Assembly: GCA_016934195.1 (NCBI GenBank)
Contig: JAFGTJ010000458.1
Span: 1 to 46,985 of the forward strand
DNA: 46,985 nt
Source: Anaerolineae bacterium
GTDB taxonomy: Bacteria; Chloroflexota; Anaerolineae; Aggregatilineales; Aggregatilineaceae
Direction: 5' to 3'
Positions 17,190 through 28,800 of the stretch are shown here, piece after piece. The number at the start of each line of letters is the position of its first letter. Within the stretch, counting starts at the first letter, position 1. A model generated the notes under the pieces. That model did not search any database, had not been told where the DNA came from, and saw only the letters and a program-made list of their open reading frames with translations. The position numbers were made by a program, and so were the translations under genes.

Positions 17190-18890
17190 ATGATCGCGTT
17201 GCTGCGCTACCTGTTTATAGTTCAGTACGACTACCGCGATTCCGCCCAGGCAACTCGCGCGCGGCTGCTGCTGCCATTGATCGGCATGACCGCTGTGTTG
17301 GCGGCTATTTTTAGCATCTTTCTGATCGTGGTGTCCGTGACGGGCATTGACGTGCATGATAATGTGCCGGTGTTTGGCGGCGTAGTAGCCCTGGTGATGT
17401 TCGGCTTGACGGGGGCCGCCTTGTGGCTGACACAACGCGGACATCTCCAGTTGGCGGCGGCGCTCATGGCCCTGTTCCTGGCAGCCTCGGTGGTGGCGAG
17501 TTTGCTCACAGACGGTATTGCCGCCGTGTCAGTATCGACGCTTCCGTTTTTTCTCATTTATGCGGGGTTGGCGTACCGGACGAGGGGCACCATGATCGCG
17601 TGGCTGCTGACCTCGATTCTACTGCCGCTGACTGCTTATTTACAATCCGAAGGGCAGTTGCCCGCCGAGCAAGGTTCGCTCGATGAGTTGATGTCCGAGG
17701 CGCTGGTCACTCTGGGGATGCTGACCGTTGCCACGCTGCTGCTGTGGATATTTGCGTGGAACTCGCAGCACACATTGGCGCGCGCCACGCGCATCGCCAC
17801 GCAAACACGCACGACGGCGGCGACGGGACAGGAAATCGCGCGTATTCTGAACATTCACGAACTGCTGACGCACGCGGTCGATCTGATCCGGGATCGCTTC
17901 GCCTTTTACCAGGTGCAAATCTTCATGCTGGATGACAGTGAGGCTTACGCGAATCTGGCGGCCAGTACGGGGGAAATGGGTAGTATTCTGTTGGCGCAAG
18001 GATACCGTGTACCGGTTAGTTCGCGGACGGTGGTCGGAGAAGCCATTTCAGGGGCCGAGGTGCGGTACGTGCCGGATATCACGGCCACTGCCTACCAGCA
18101 TCCTGAGCAGTTGTCCGAAACCCGAACACAGCTTGCCCTGCCGCTCAATGCCGGGGATGAGCTGGTCGGAGTGTTGGATATTCAAAGCGTGCGTCCCGAT
18201 GCCTTCAAGCAGGAAGATATCGAGGCGATGCGCATTATGGCGAATCAAGTAGGCCAGGCGATCCAGAATGCGCGGTTGTTCGAGTCCCAGCAGCAAGGGT
18301 TGCTCCAAAACCGCCGCATGTTCTTGGAAAGCCAGACCAACTTTGGCGAGATCGAACGTCTGAACCGGCAGCTTACCGGCGAGTCGTGGCAGGGATATTT
18401 ACTGGAACGCGGCAACAAACCGTTGAGAATACGGTTGGCCGGTCAGGAAATGGCCGCTGAAGAGGTGGAGATGACAACCCTCATGCAGCAGGCCATTCAA
18501 CGCAGGCGAATTGTGAGCCAGGTCGATCTGGGTGCGCAGGTGTTGGCCGTGCCGATCAGTATACGCGACCAGGTGATTGGGGCGGTGGAGGTACGGCTGC
18601 CATCGCTTCAGAATCAATCTGAGGTGCGCAGTATTATTCAGGCGGTAGTCGAGCGTATGGCGTTTAGCCTGGAAAATGCCCGGTTGTTCGAGCAAACCCA
18701 GATGGCCGCCGAACGCGAGCGCCGCATTAACCAGATCACGACGCAACTTCAAGGTTTGACCACCGTTGAAGATGTGCTGACAACGGCCATTAGCACGTTA
18801 GGGCAGGCGCTTGGAGCCAATTACGGCTCTATTCGCATGGCGGCCCGCGAGGATATGGCCGGTGATGGTCAGGGGGATCCACACACATGA
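17190..18890 (+). CDS. Six-TM membrane GAF sensor without output domain
   Basis: About six hydrophobic segments occupy residues 25-195 (for example LLLPLIGMTAVLAAIFSIFLI and VTLGMLTVATLLLWIFAW), forming an integral membrane sensor domain of a type I cannot assign to a named MASE family. The cytoplasmic part repeats the operon's pattern: a full GAF (about 210-385; SETRTQLALPLNAGDELVGVLD), linker ERLNRQLTGESWQGYL, a short GAF (about 415-505) and a truncated third GAF at the C terminus. No kinase or GGDEF domain is present. It starts 9 nt after the previous stop with AGGAT upstream, and its stop overlaps the next start. Confidence 0.88.
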   Translation: MIALLRYLFIVQYDYRDSAQATRARLLLPLIGMTAVLAAIFSIFLIVVSVTGIDVHDNVPVFGGVVALVMFGLTGAALWLTQRGHLQLAAALMALFLAASVVASLLTDGIAAVSVSTLPFFLIYAGLAYRTRGTMIAWLLTSILLPLTAYLQSEGQLPAEQGSLDELMSEALVTLGMLTVATLLLWIFAWNSQHTLARATRIATQTRTTAATGQEIARILNIHELLTHAVDLIRDRFAFYQVQIFMLDDSEAYANLAASTGEMGSILLAQGYRVPVSSRTVVGEAISGAEVRYVPDITATAYQHPEQLSETRTQLALPLNAGDELVGVLDIQSVRPDAFKQEDIEAMRIMANQVGQAIQNARLFESQQQGLLQNRRMFLESQTNFGEIERLNRQLTGESWQGYLLERGNKPLRIRLAGQEMAAEEVEMTTLMQQAIQRRRIVSQVDLGAQVLAVPISIRDQVIGAVEVRLPSLQNQSEVRSIIQAVVERMAFSLENARLFEQTQMAAERERRINQITTQLQGLTTVEDVLTTAISTLGQALGANYGSIRMAAREDMAGDGQGDPHT

Positions 18891-20560
18891 ATACCCTGAG
18901 AAAATTGAGTGATCGGGTGGCTTTACACGAAGTCTACCCGGATGTTGTTGAGCGCCAGCAAGCCTGGCGGGTGTTGATCATCAATCTGGTGTGGATAGTG
19001 ATCAGTATCGCCGTCGCACCGGTGTTGCTTTGGTGGGCGACGGATGGCAGCTTTGATGCGGGAACCGTCTTTTTCCCATTTTCTCTGGCTGTAGCCTTTT
19101 TTAACCACCGGTTGATCCGGCAGGGACGTTTGAGCCGGGCGCGGCTGCTGTTTGTGCTCAATACCCTGGTGTTGTGTGTTTTGTTGATCTTCCCCAACTA
19201 CCGGATCGATACGGTATTTATCCTGGTTCTCACGCTGCCGCTGACGGCTTCCGGCGTGCTGCTGCCGCGATCCGGTCTGCTCGGGATGGGCGCGATCTTG
19301 ATCGTGATTGTAGCGGTTGGTGGGTTGGTTCAGCTTGACACGGATATGCAGCCCACGCCGCTCGGTTCACCGCTGGAAAGCATTCGGACGACGATTATTA
19401 TTGTTGCGGCAATTGTGGTGCTCGATGCCGCCATGTTGTGGACATTTGTTAACAGTATGGATAGTACACAGCGTCAACGCCAGTATTGGGTGGGGTTGAT
19501 TGATACCACCCACCAGATCAGCCAGACGTTGGTCGAACTGCCGGGCGATCCGGAGGTGTTGAACCGGACCGTCGAGCAACTGCGTGACGCGCTGGGACTG
19601 TACCACGCCCAGGTCTTTCTGGCTGATCCGGCCAGTGGGCTGCCGGTTTTGCGGGCCAGCACCGGCTTTATCGGTCGCCGGTTGCTTGAAGAGGAAAGTT
19701 TGCAGAAGCTCGACGAAGACAGCCCGGTTAATGATACGATGCGGCAGAAAGACCCGATTTTGCTGCGCGAAAACTCACCCGAAAGCCAGCGCAGCGGGTT
19801 TTTACCCGCTACTCGGAGCCAACTGCTGCTGCCGCTGCGGGTTGGCAACCTGTTACCATTGGGCGTGTTGGATTTGCACAGCACCATGCCTGCTACATTT
19901 TCGGCCAATGTAACGGATGTCCTGGTAACGGTCAGCAACCATTTGGCGGCAGCATTATACGGCGCACAGCAAACGCACCAACTGCGTGCCAGTTACCAGG
20001 AACGCGACCAGTTAGTTGACCGGATCAGGGATGACCAGCAGGAATTGGCGCGCATGAACCGGCAGTTGGTTGGCGCAACCTGGGGAACGTACCTCGAAGC
20101 GCGGCGCGATGCCCTCCCTGATCTGGAATGGCGGGATGGGGCGACTCTGCCGCCGCTTGTCGAATCAGAATTGGTGGATCAGACTCTTCGTGACGGTCAG
20201 CCGCGCCTGGAGCACCGCGATGCTGTTGATGTCTTGTGTGTGCCGATCCAACTGCGCGGCCAAACCCTGGGCGTGGTCGAATTCCGGCGCGAAAATACCG
20301 AACGATGGTCGCCCGCTGCTCTGGAATTGGCGCAGGCAGTAGCCCAGCGTCTGGCGCTTTCGTTAGAAAATGCGCGCTTGTTTGAACAGGCCCAAACGAC
20401 CGCGCAGCGCGAGCAGTTGGTGAGCCAGATTACATCCCGCCTGCAAACCATGAACGATCTCGAAGCGTTGTTAAATCTGGCCGCTGCTCAATTTCACGAA
20501 GCCCTGGGAGCTACTCAGACGCGCGTGCGCCTGGGGTTCCTGGAGGAAGGTCAAAAGTAG
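18887..20560 (+). CDS. Six-TM membrane GAF sensor without output domain (paralogue)
   Basis: The architecture matches the preceding gene. About six membrane segments at residues 25-190 (VLIINLVWIVISIAVAPVLLW; TIIIVAAIVVLDAAMLW) are followed by a full GAF (about 205-365), the linker MNRQLVGATWGTYL, a short GAF (about 410-500) and a truncated third GAF ending in TRVRLGFLEEG. The two membrane proteins are tandem paralogues whose membrane parts have diverged more than their GAF parts. The start ATG overlaps the previous stop by 4 nt. No catalytic output is visible, so the signal must pass through protein contacts. The ligand is unknown. Confidence 0.88.
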   Translation: MNTLRKLSDRVALHEVYPDVVERQQAWRVLIINLVWIVISIAVAPVLLWWATDGSFDAGTVFFPFSLAVAFFNHRLIRQGRLSRARLLFVLNTLVLCVLLIFPNYRIDTVFILVLTLPLTASGVLLPRSGLLGMGAILIVIVAVGGLVQLDTDMQPTPLGSPLESIRTTIIIVAAIVVLDAAMLWTFVNSMDSTQRQRQYWVGLIDTTHQISQTLVELPGDPEVLNRTVEQLRDALGLYHAQVFLADPASGLPVLRASTGFIGRRLLEEESLQKLDEDSPVNDTMRQKDPILLRENSPESQRSGFLPATRSQLLLPLRVGNLLPLGVLDLHSTMPATFSANVTDVLVTVSNHLAAALYGAQQTHQLRASYQERDQLVDRIRDDQQELARMNRQLVGATWGTYLEARRDALPDLEWRDGATLPPLVESELVDQTLRDGQPRLEHRDAVDVLCVPIQLRGQTLGVVEFRRENTERWSPAALELAQAVAQRLALSLENARLFEQAQTTAQREQLVSQITSRLQTMNDLEALLNLAAAQFHEALGATQTRVRLGFLEEGQK

Positions 20561-20569
20561 GAGCGATCC

Positions 20570-22807
20570 ATGAGGCGATATCGCTTGTCTCCACTGCATT
20601 GGCCGATCAACACCAAGTTGGTGGCTGTGTTCCTGTTGGCGAGTTTTTTGCCTGCGGTGATTGTCCTGGTTCCGTTTGAGGGCTACCGGCGCAATGTGGT
20701 CATCCAGGAGCAAAATGAAGTTCGGCTGGAAATTCTTGGCCCATTGGAGATTGTGCAGACCCAACAGGTATTTGACACTCTGATCACCCAGTTGGAGCGA
20801 TTGTACTCCGGCTCGACTTATTATGCTTTGTTAGAGGCATATTTAGTCACGGCTTCCGAGGCGGATCGGACTGCGGTTGAGGAACAAACCGCTCGTTTTT
20901 TTGATTTTGCGCCGTCGTTGTCCCGTGTCCGTTTTTACGATGCGCATTACCTTTCCTTGTTGGATGTGAACGCTGAAGGACGGACACCCGGTAATGCCAC
21001 GCCTGCCGATGCGTTGATCAAGCTTGGTGAATTGAGCGCGCGTGTTACTCTCAGCGAGATTTACGTTGGACCTGGCGATAGGCCGCTGCTGGACGCGATT
21101 TTTGCTTTTCGTCCAGGCGATACTGATCTGGCCGGTGTTCCGGCTGGATACATGGTGTTCACCCAGGATTTGTCGTTGGCTGCACAAGACGACTGGCTGC
21201 CCGATTTATACGGGGCGCTGCAAACATTCCCGCGTTCTAAGGAAGCAACACACGTTTTCGTGCTGGATTCGTTGGGAGGGCTGGTCGCGGCGTCTGAGGA
21301 TGCTGCGTTGTTTACAAGCGCCGTATCTTCTGACGGATTCCGCGAAGCTCAGCAGGGTTATACCGGGGTGTCCCGTTACTACAGCCCGCTGTTGGATACG
21401 CAGGTGCTCGGTTATCATGAGATGGTCTCATTTCCTGATGGCCCGGTGTTTACCTATCTGGTTGAAACTCCTGTGAGCGAGCTGACCAGCCGCGTCTGGC
21501 AGGATATCGTGCTCGTGTTTCTGCTGGTCAGCGCCGGGGGCGTCATATTGGGGAGCATCGCGGTCTGGATCGGGAACAACCTGATTTCCCGTCCGGTCAC
21601 GCGGTTGACAGAAAATGCCCAGCAGATCGCGGCAGGACGCTTTAATGTGAAGCTGCCAACCGTGACGCGGCGGGATGAGATCGGTCGGCTGAATAATACG
21701 CTCAGTGACCTGGCCGAACAGTTGATCTCGGCAATTACCGATCTGGAAGAACGTGTGGCTGTGCGCACACGCAACCTGGAAACCACGCTTGAGATCGGAC
21801 GTGTGCTGACCGGTATTCACGATATGGATACCTTGCTGGAACAGATTGTGACCGTAATCCGCGATCAGTTCGACACAATTTACCATGCGCAGGTGTTTTT
21901 GATCGATCCTGCCACGCAGCGGGCTAACTTGCGAGCCTCGACCGGGGCAGTGGGGCGGCGGCTGCTTCAGCGCGGACATTATCTTGAGGTTGGCAGCCAG
22001 AGTGTGATCGGGAGTGTGACCGCCTCCGGTCATGCCGTGGTCGCGTTGGATACATCGGCCAATCCGCTCCACCGGCACAACGAATTCCTGCCGGACACAC
22101 GCGCCGAGATGGCGCTGCCTTTGCGAACCGGGAAACGGGTGATTGGCGCGTTGGATTTGCAGAGCACTCTGCCGGATGCGTTTGGGGAACCGGATGTTGA
22201 TTTGTTTCAAGGGATGGCCGATCAGGTTACGATTGCGATTGAGAATGCTACGCTCTTTGCCGAATCGAATGCCCGGTTACAGGAAATTGAGCGCCTGAAC
22301 CAGTCGTTGACCCGCATGGGTTGGCGCGAGATCGGTCGAGGCAGCAAGCGTCCTTCGTTGTCAGCATCCGTCGGAGCTTCAGTCGATAATGGCACATGGT
22401 CGGATTTGCAGCAGAAAACCATCCAAACCGGCCAGGTTGCCGTCCAGAACGAAGGCCAACAAACGCGATTTGCGGTGCCGGTTGTGCTGCGTGGTGAAGT
22501 GCTGGGGGCGGTTGAATGGCAGGTTCCGAGCGCGCGCTATTCTAAGGAAATTGTTCAATTGGCTCATGAACTTACTACCCGGCTGGCGCTGACTGCTGAG
22601 AATATTCGTCTCTCAGATCGCAGCCGCCAGGCCGCCCAGCGCGAATATCTGGTGAGCCAGATTTCGACCCAACTGGTGGGCATGACCGATGTTGATGAGA
22701 TATTAAAGGTTGCCGTCCGCGAGTTGGGGTTGGCGCTGCGCGCGCCGCAAACGGCTATCCAACTTGTTGCGCCGCCTGACACAACCGATGATGCAGTGAG
22801 CGAGTAA
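20570..22807 (+). CDS. Periplasmic-sensor/HAMP/GAF protein without output domain
   Basis: A membrane segment at about 18-38 and another at about 308-335 flank an extracytoplasmic region of about 270 residues, large enough for a double Cache (dCache) sensor. A HAMP domain follows (about 336-390; ISRPVTRLTENAQQIAAGRF). Then come a full GAF (about 400-570; PDTRAEMALPLRTGKRVIGALDLQS), linker ERLNQSLTRMGWREIG, a short GAF and a truncated C-terminal GAF (REYLVSQISTQLVGM). HAMP usually passes a signal to a kinase or methyl-accepting domain, yet none is encoded here. TAGGAGCGATCC precedes the ATG, so this gene has one of the best ribosome-binding sites of the operon. Confidence 0.9.
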   Translation: MRRYRLSPLHWPINTKLVAVFLLASFLPAVIVLVPFEGYRRNVVIQEQNEVRLEILGPLEIVQTQQVFDTLITQLERLYSGSTYYALLEAYLVTASEADRTAVEEQTARFFDFAPSLSRVRFYDAHYLSLLDVNAEGRTPGNATPADALIKLGELSARVTLSEIYVGPGDRPLLDAIFAFRPGDTDLAGVPAGYMVFTQDLSLAAQDDWLPDLYGALQTFPRSKEATHVFVLDSLGGLVAASEDAALFTSAVSSDGFREAQQGYTGVSRYYSPLLDTQVLGYHEMVSFPDGPVFTYLVETPVSELTSRVWQDIVLVFLLVSAGGVILGSIAVWIGNNLISRPVTRLTENAQQIAAGRFNVKLPTVTRRDEIGRLNNTLSDLAEQLISAITDLEERVAVRTRNLETTLEIGRVLTGIHDMDTLLEQIVTVIRDQFDTIYHAQVFLIDPATQRANLRASTGAVGRRLLQRGHYLEVGSQSVIGSVTASGHAVVALDTSANPLHRHNEFLPDTRAEMALPLRTGKRVIGALDLQSTLPDAFGEPDVDLFQGMADQVTIAIENATLFAESNARLQEIERLNQSLTRMGWREIGRGSKRPSLSASVGASVDNGTWSDLQQKTIQTGQVAVQNEGQQTRFAVPVVLRGEVLGAVEWQVPSARYSKEIVQLAHELTTRLALTAENIRLSDRSRQAAQREYLVSQISTQLVGMTDVDEILKVAVRELGLALRAPQTAIQLVAPPDTTDDAVSE

Positions 22808-22811
22808 AACT

Positions 22812-25800
22812 ATGTTACGCAGACGAGGCATTCAAGCTCAAATCGTTCAGATCATTGTCATTGCGTTGATCTTTTTGGCTGCGATTCTACAGATTGTAAA
22901 CAGCCTGCGACAGCGTGAGTCTTTGATCAAGGCCAACCGTGCTCAAGCGCTGGGGATGGCCGTTTCGTTGCATGAATCGATCAAAGCCTTCGATCTGATG
23001 TTTACAACACTGCCGGATGTGTTGGATGTCGATCAAAATCTGTTAGTGCTGCGGCTGCTGCCCCAGATGACAAGCATGTTTAACCAGGGGTTCGCTGATT
23101 TTGTGGAAGGGGATCTCTCGGTTGCGTTTGAGTCCTTGGTGTTATCCAATGGCGCGGTGATTAATCACTCGAAGCCAGAGGCGCGGAACAAAACCGCCGC
23201 CGAATTAGGGATTGCTGATTTGCCATTGGACAGGACCGTGCGGCGTGACATACCCGGTTATGCGCCTGTATACCTGACTCGTGTTGAGATTGATGCGACT
23301 GATACGTTTGTGGGTACGGAACTGAATTTCATTGTCGGCATCTATGCCGAGCCAATCGATTCCGAGCTTCGGCAGGGCCTCATCTTTTCGGGGGTAGCAG
23401 CGTTGGCTGGTGTGCTGTTGGTTAGCTCGGTGGCTGCTTACATGGTCCGGCGGGGCGTCATTCGGCCTATTCATAACGTGCAGACCGCTGCGTTAAATTT
23501 TAGCCAGGGCAAATTGACACACCGGATTGATCCGAAGGGCAGTGCTGAATTTTACAATCTGGCTGAAACTCTAAACCGCATGGCCGGGAATTTGCAGCAG
23601 TCACGCGAGGTTGTTGAAGCGCTGCTGAATAATATGTCATCGCGGGTCCAGTCGCATGATCGTGATCTCCAGATCGCCGCCGATATTGGGCGTATTGCGG
23701 CCAGCCTGCGGGATGTCGATACGCTGCTGCAAGAGACGGTGGACCAGATATGTGCCCGATTTGAGACAATTTATCACGCCCAGATTTTCCTGTTGGATGA
23801 ATTGGGTGAATATGCGGTGTTGGTCAAAAGCACGGGCGAGGCGGGGCGGCGTCTCTTGAGTTTCGGGCATAAAATTTCCGTCGGGTCGGATTCGGTGATT
23901 GGACGTGTCACGCTGCGCGGCCAGGTGGTGATGGTATCGGACACGTTGGCCGGGGAAGTGCCCTGGCAGCCTAATCCTGTTCTTCCCCATACCCGCGCAG
24001 AAATGGCGCTGCCGTTGGCAATTGAGCAGCGCGTGATCGGCGCGTTGGACGTGCAAAGTATTAAGCCGGACGTCTTTACCAGTGAGATGGTTCAGGTGTT
24101 CGGGGTGTTGGCCGACCAGCTTGCCATTGCGATCCGAAATGCCCAACTGCTTTCAGAATCGGAGCGCCGTGTCCGTGAGATTGACAGTCTCAACCGCCAG
24201 CTCACCCGTAGCGTGTGGCAGACTTTTGTGACTGCCGAGCGTGGCGGCCAGCCGTCCGGTTATCTGTATGACCAGATGAACACGGTCTCGTTGGACGCGG
24301 AAAACACCGCCGTGCTTATGCCACAGCGGACCGAAGTGCCGATTCAGGTGCGTGGTGAGACCATTGGGATGTTGGCGGCGGCTGCGCCGGGTGATGAATC
24401 GTTGACGGATGATGACCAGATGCTGGTTCGCGCCCTGGCCGACCGTGTTGCGTTGGCGATTGAGAACGCGCGTTTGTTTGAACGGACACAGCGCGCGCTT
24501 TCTGAGACGGAACGCCTGTATGAAGCGGCCCGGACGGTGAGTGGTACGTCCGCCCTGGCGGACATTTACCCGCTGGTGGCCGAACAGATCGGGACGGCTG
24601 CGCCCTCGGTAGACGCCATTGATATCATGTTATCTGGTCCCGCCCCGACCCTGATCCAGTATCTTGAGGATGTGTACCGCTGGCAGCGCAATACGGAGTC
24701 GGGATCGCTTGATCCTGAGCGGTTGCAGGTGCCCCCGCTGGAATCATTTGTTGAGGGTGGTTTGCCAGAGAATGAACCGTTGCTCTACCGGGATGCTGCC
24801 GCTGACATGGCGGCCAGTCATCCCCTTTATGCGCGATTGAACAACCGGGCGGCGCGCAGCGTGCTGATTGCTCCCCTTCATGCTGGCGGGCAGTGGTTCG
24901 GGGTGGTGGTGTGCAGCGGTCATCATACCGGCGGGTTTGAAGCGGCCTATGTATCGTTCGTGAGTGCGTTGTGCGACCAGCTTGCCATCGCCATTGAAAA
25001 CCGCCGCCTGTTTGAAGATGCCCAGGCCGAAGCGCGCCGCGCGCGCGCATTGGCTGAGGCCGGTCAGTTGGCTAGCCGGATTGCGGGCGATTATGTATCG
25101 GGTCTGCAACACTTATTTGAAGTGGTGGCCGGGCCGGGCGGATATGACCGTTGGTGGTTTGGGTTGCTGTCAGATGACGGCAGCGCGTTGGGAATGGTCA
25201 CGGAGTCGGGCATTCCGCTTTCAACCGTTGACGTTCAAAATGATCAACACGCGCTGGCCGAAGTTGCGCGGATTGGCGAGATTGTTCTGATCAACGATCC
25301 GGTTGATCACCCGGTTGTGGGACCGCAAGACTTGGCGACTGTCCAGACGTGGGGTAAGCACATCGCCATGCCAATCCATATTGGATCGTCGTTGACCGGT
25401 GCTTTGTTGATCGGACGCGGCCAGGAAGCGCCGAATCTGGACGAACGGGATATCCAATTGGCGGCAACGCTGGCAAGCCAGGTAGCCGTTGCAACCCAGA
25501 ATCAGCGCTTGTTTACCGAAGCGGAAAGTCAGGGCCGCCGGTTGCAAACGATTGTGGACACCATGCCTACCGGTATCCTGGTGATGGATACTCAGGGGAA
25601 TGTGCTGCTTGCTAATCAGAATTTGCGCGATCTTTTGGGACCGGATATGCGGCCTGATACCGGGGCACGTCCCGAACCCTATCCGATAGTGCGGACCGGC
25701 ACGCAGGACCCATATCCGCGTGACGAATGGCCGCTGAGCCAGGTGGTTAGCCTGGGTGTTCCGGTTGTGGTCGATGATATGACGGTGCTGCATCCGGCGG

Positions 25801-28800
25801 GCTACGAGATCAGTGTGCTGGCGCAGGCGGCTCCTATCACCAATGCGGCGGGCGAAGTAACGGCGGTTGTCGGCGCATTTCAGGATATTACCGAGCTGCA
25901 AGAGTTGGAGCGCGCCCTACAAGACAGCTTGCGCGAAACAACTTTACTTTACGAGGCCAGCCAGTCAATCTCGCGTGCCAACACGATGGACGAGTTGTTA
26001 GACGTGACACTGCGGCAGATTATGACGATGGCCCTGTCGCCGGACCGGGTGTATGTATTCTTGCAAGAGGCAGAGGACGACGAGCGATACACCCTTCGTC
26101 TGGTTGCCAGCGAACCCAGCGAACCGCTGGAGAATTGTGCTTTGTCCGGGTTTAGTCCAATGCTGGGACCCGAACCAATCATTGTCACCGCATCGACCGC
26201 TCCAGATGAGTTCAGGTCTTGTTTCGAGCAAATGGAAGTGGGTGTCCTGGGTAGTTTTCCACTGCGAGTACACCAGTATATCAACGGGTGGATCATGGTC
26301 GGCTTCACCGATCCCAGCGGTTTGATGACGGAACAGCGCCGGTTTATGACCACGTTGGCCGATCAAGCGGCGGTGACGGTCGAAAACCAACGGTTGTTGG
26401 GCCGGACAGAAGCAGCGTTGGAAAATACCGCCCGGTTGTACCGGGTGAGTCGCGCTATTGCTGACGCGCACGGCGCGCTGGATATCCTGCGCGCGTTTGT
26501 GAACTACGGCGCGCCGCGCCCGGTGGGGTATGCGGCGTTGTACCTCTTGATGGGGGATCATGAAGATACTACGAATACAGTGGTCGAATTGGCGGCAGCC
26601 TGGGGAGATCGAACCGCGACCGACCCGGTTGGCACGCGCTACCAGGCCGAGCGGTTTGCTTATTGGGGGCAGTTGACCAGCCGGGGAATTACCCACTTTG
26701 ATGATGTGGCCGCAGCATTCAACCTGGACCCGGAAATCCAATACTGGTTCACGATCCTTGAGATCGAAGCGGCGGCTTTGATCCCGCTCCGGTTGGCGGA
26801 TCGCCCGGTGGGTGTCATCTTGATTGGTCTGGATGAACCCTGGGTACACAGCAACAGCCAGCTTCGCATTTACCAATCAATGGCAGATCAGTCAGCTATT
26901 TCGCTTGAAAACACGCGCCTGTACCAGCAGGCCGAGCGCCGCGCCAGGCAGCTCAGCACCTCGGTCGAGATTGGCCGGGCCGTTACATCGATTTTGTCCC
27001 TGGACGAACTGCTGCCCAGGGTTGTGAATCAGATTCGAGAGGCGTTTGAATACGATCATGCCCAGGTCTTTCTGCTCAGCGAAGATGGGGTCCGGGCCAA
27101 TCTGGTAGCATCCACCGGCTCGGCGGGTCAGCAGATGTTAGCGGTGCGGCACAGCTTGCCGGTCGGATCGCAGTCGGTGATTGGGCAGGTGACGGAAACC
27201 GGCAAACCTCAAATCGCGTTGGATACGGCGGATGCGTTTGTGATCCACCGGGTGAATCCGTATTTGCCGGATACGCGCTCGGAGATGGCGCTGCCGTTGA
27301 TTGCGCGCGGCCAGATTCTGGGCGCGTTGGACGTGCAGAGCAACCGTCCGGGCACATTCACTCCCAACGATGTCCAGATATTAACGCCGCTGGCCGATAT
27401 GGTTGCCATTGCGATTAACAACGCCCGCCTGTACGAAGTCTCGCAGGAACGGGCCGAGGAGATGGCGTTCCTGTTTAATGTGACGACTGCCGCCACAACT
27501 TCGTCCGATTTGTCCCAATCCCTGGAACAGGCCGTTGAAACGCTGCGCGTGATGATGGGCGTCACCAGCGCCAGTATTTTCCTGCCGGACGAGAGCGGTG
27601 AGCACATGATCAAAGGGGCGGATGTGGGGGCAACCGGCGAAGAGATAGGACCTTCGTTGGTGTCTTTTGACCGAGGGCTGATCGGTTGGGTGGCCCGCCA
27701 CCGCGAACCGGCGATCATTGGTGATGTCGCGCAGGACCCGCGCCGTTTGCCGACCCTTGAAACCACCCAGTCGGTGATCGTGGTGCCGCTGCAAACCGTC
27801 GGGCGGTTGGTTGGGGTGTTGGGTGTCGAGAGCGATAAACTCAACGCTTTTGACGACAACGACCTGCGTCTGCTGCAAGCGTTGAGCGGTTCGTTGGCCG
27901 CGATCATCCAGAACCAGCAGTTGCTGCGCGAAGTGCAGTTGGCGAACGAACGCTTGCTGGAAGTGGACCGTTTGAAGACGAACTTCTTGGCGGCGATGAG
28001 CCATGAGCTGCGCACGCCGCTTAACTCGATCATCGGTTTTTCGCGGGTGATTCTGAAAGGCATTGATGGCCCGCTTACCGACACGCAGGAGCAGGACATA
28101 ACAACCATTTACGACAGCGGTAAGCACCTGCTTGGCCTGGTGAACGATATCCTGGATCAGGCCAAAATCGAGGCCGGTAAGATGGAACTATCGTTTGGCT
28201 ACTTCAAGCTTCAGGATGTCGTTACGGGCGTGATGTCGAGCGCCATCGGCTTGACTCGTGACAAACCGGTCCGGCTGCATACCGACATTGCGGAGAATCT
28301 GCCGGATGCTTACGGCGATGAGTTCCGCACGCGCCAGGTGCTGCTAAATCTGGTATCCAATGCGGCCAAGTTCACCCCGGAGGGCAGTATCAGCGTGTCG
28401 GCGTTTCCCATTGTGGAAGAGGGCCAGCAGTATCTCCAGGTGTCGGTGGTGGATACCGGGATCGGCATTGCGAAGGAAGATATGTACCTGCTGTTTGAAG
28501 CCTTCCAGCAGGTAGATAATTCCCTCACCCGCTCAGTCGAAGGAACCGGGATGGGCTTGCCGCTCGCCAAATCCTTGACGGAACTTCAGCACGGGCGTAT
28601 CTGGGTAGACAGCGCGCCGGGGATCGGGTCCACATTTAGCATCACGGTTCCGACCGGACCTCAACCCGAAGAGGGCGCTGAGGGTCAACGACCGGGTGAT
28701 GCGGCGACGCCGGTGGTCAGGGAAGTTGACACGCCGCTGATTGCGCCGTCGCCGAGGAGTGCTCTGCCGGACCCGGCAAAAGTGGCACTGGTGATTGAGA

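Noticed and set aside
14884-22807. Decayed histidine kinases that lost their catalytic domains by frameshift
   Set aside because: Each gene has an intact frame, closely coupled starts and the same end point. The short intergenic spaces contain no remnant of kinase boxes.
27209-28108. 299-residue Ser/Arg-rich ORF on the minus strand
   Set aside because: It is antisense to the last GAFs and the HisKA domain of the hybrid kinase; no ribosome-binding site or family signature.
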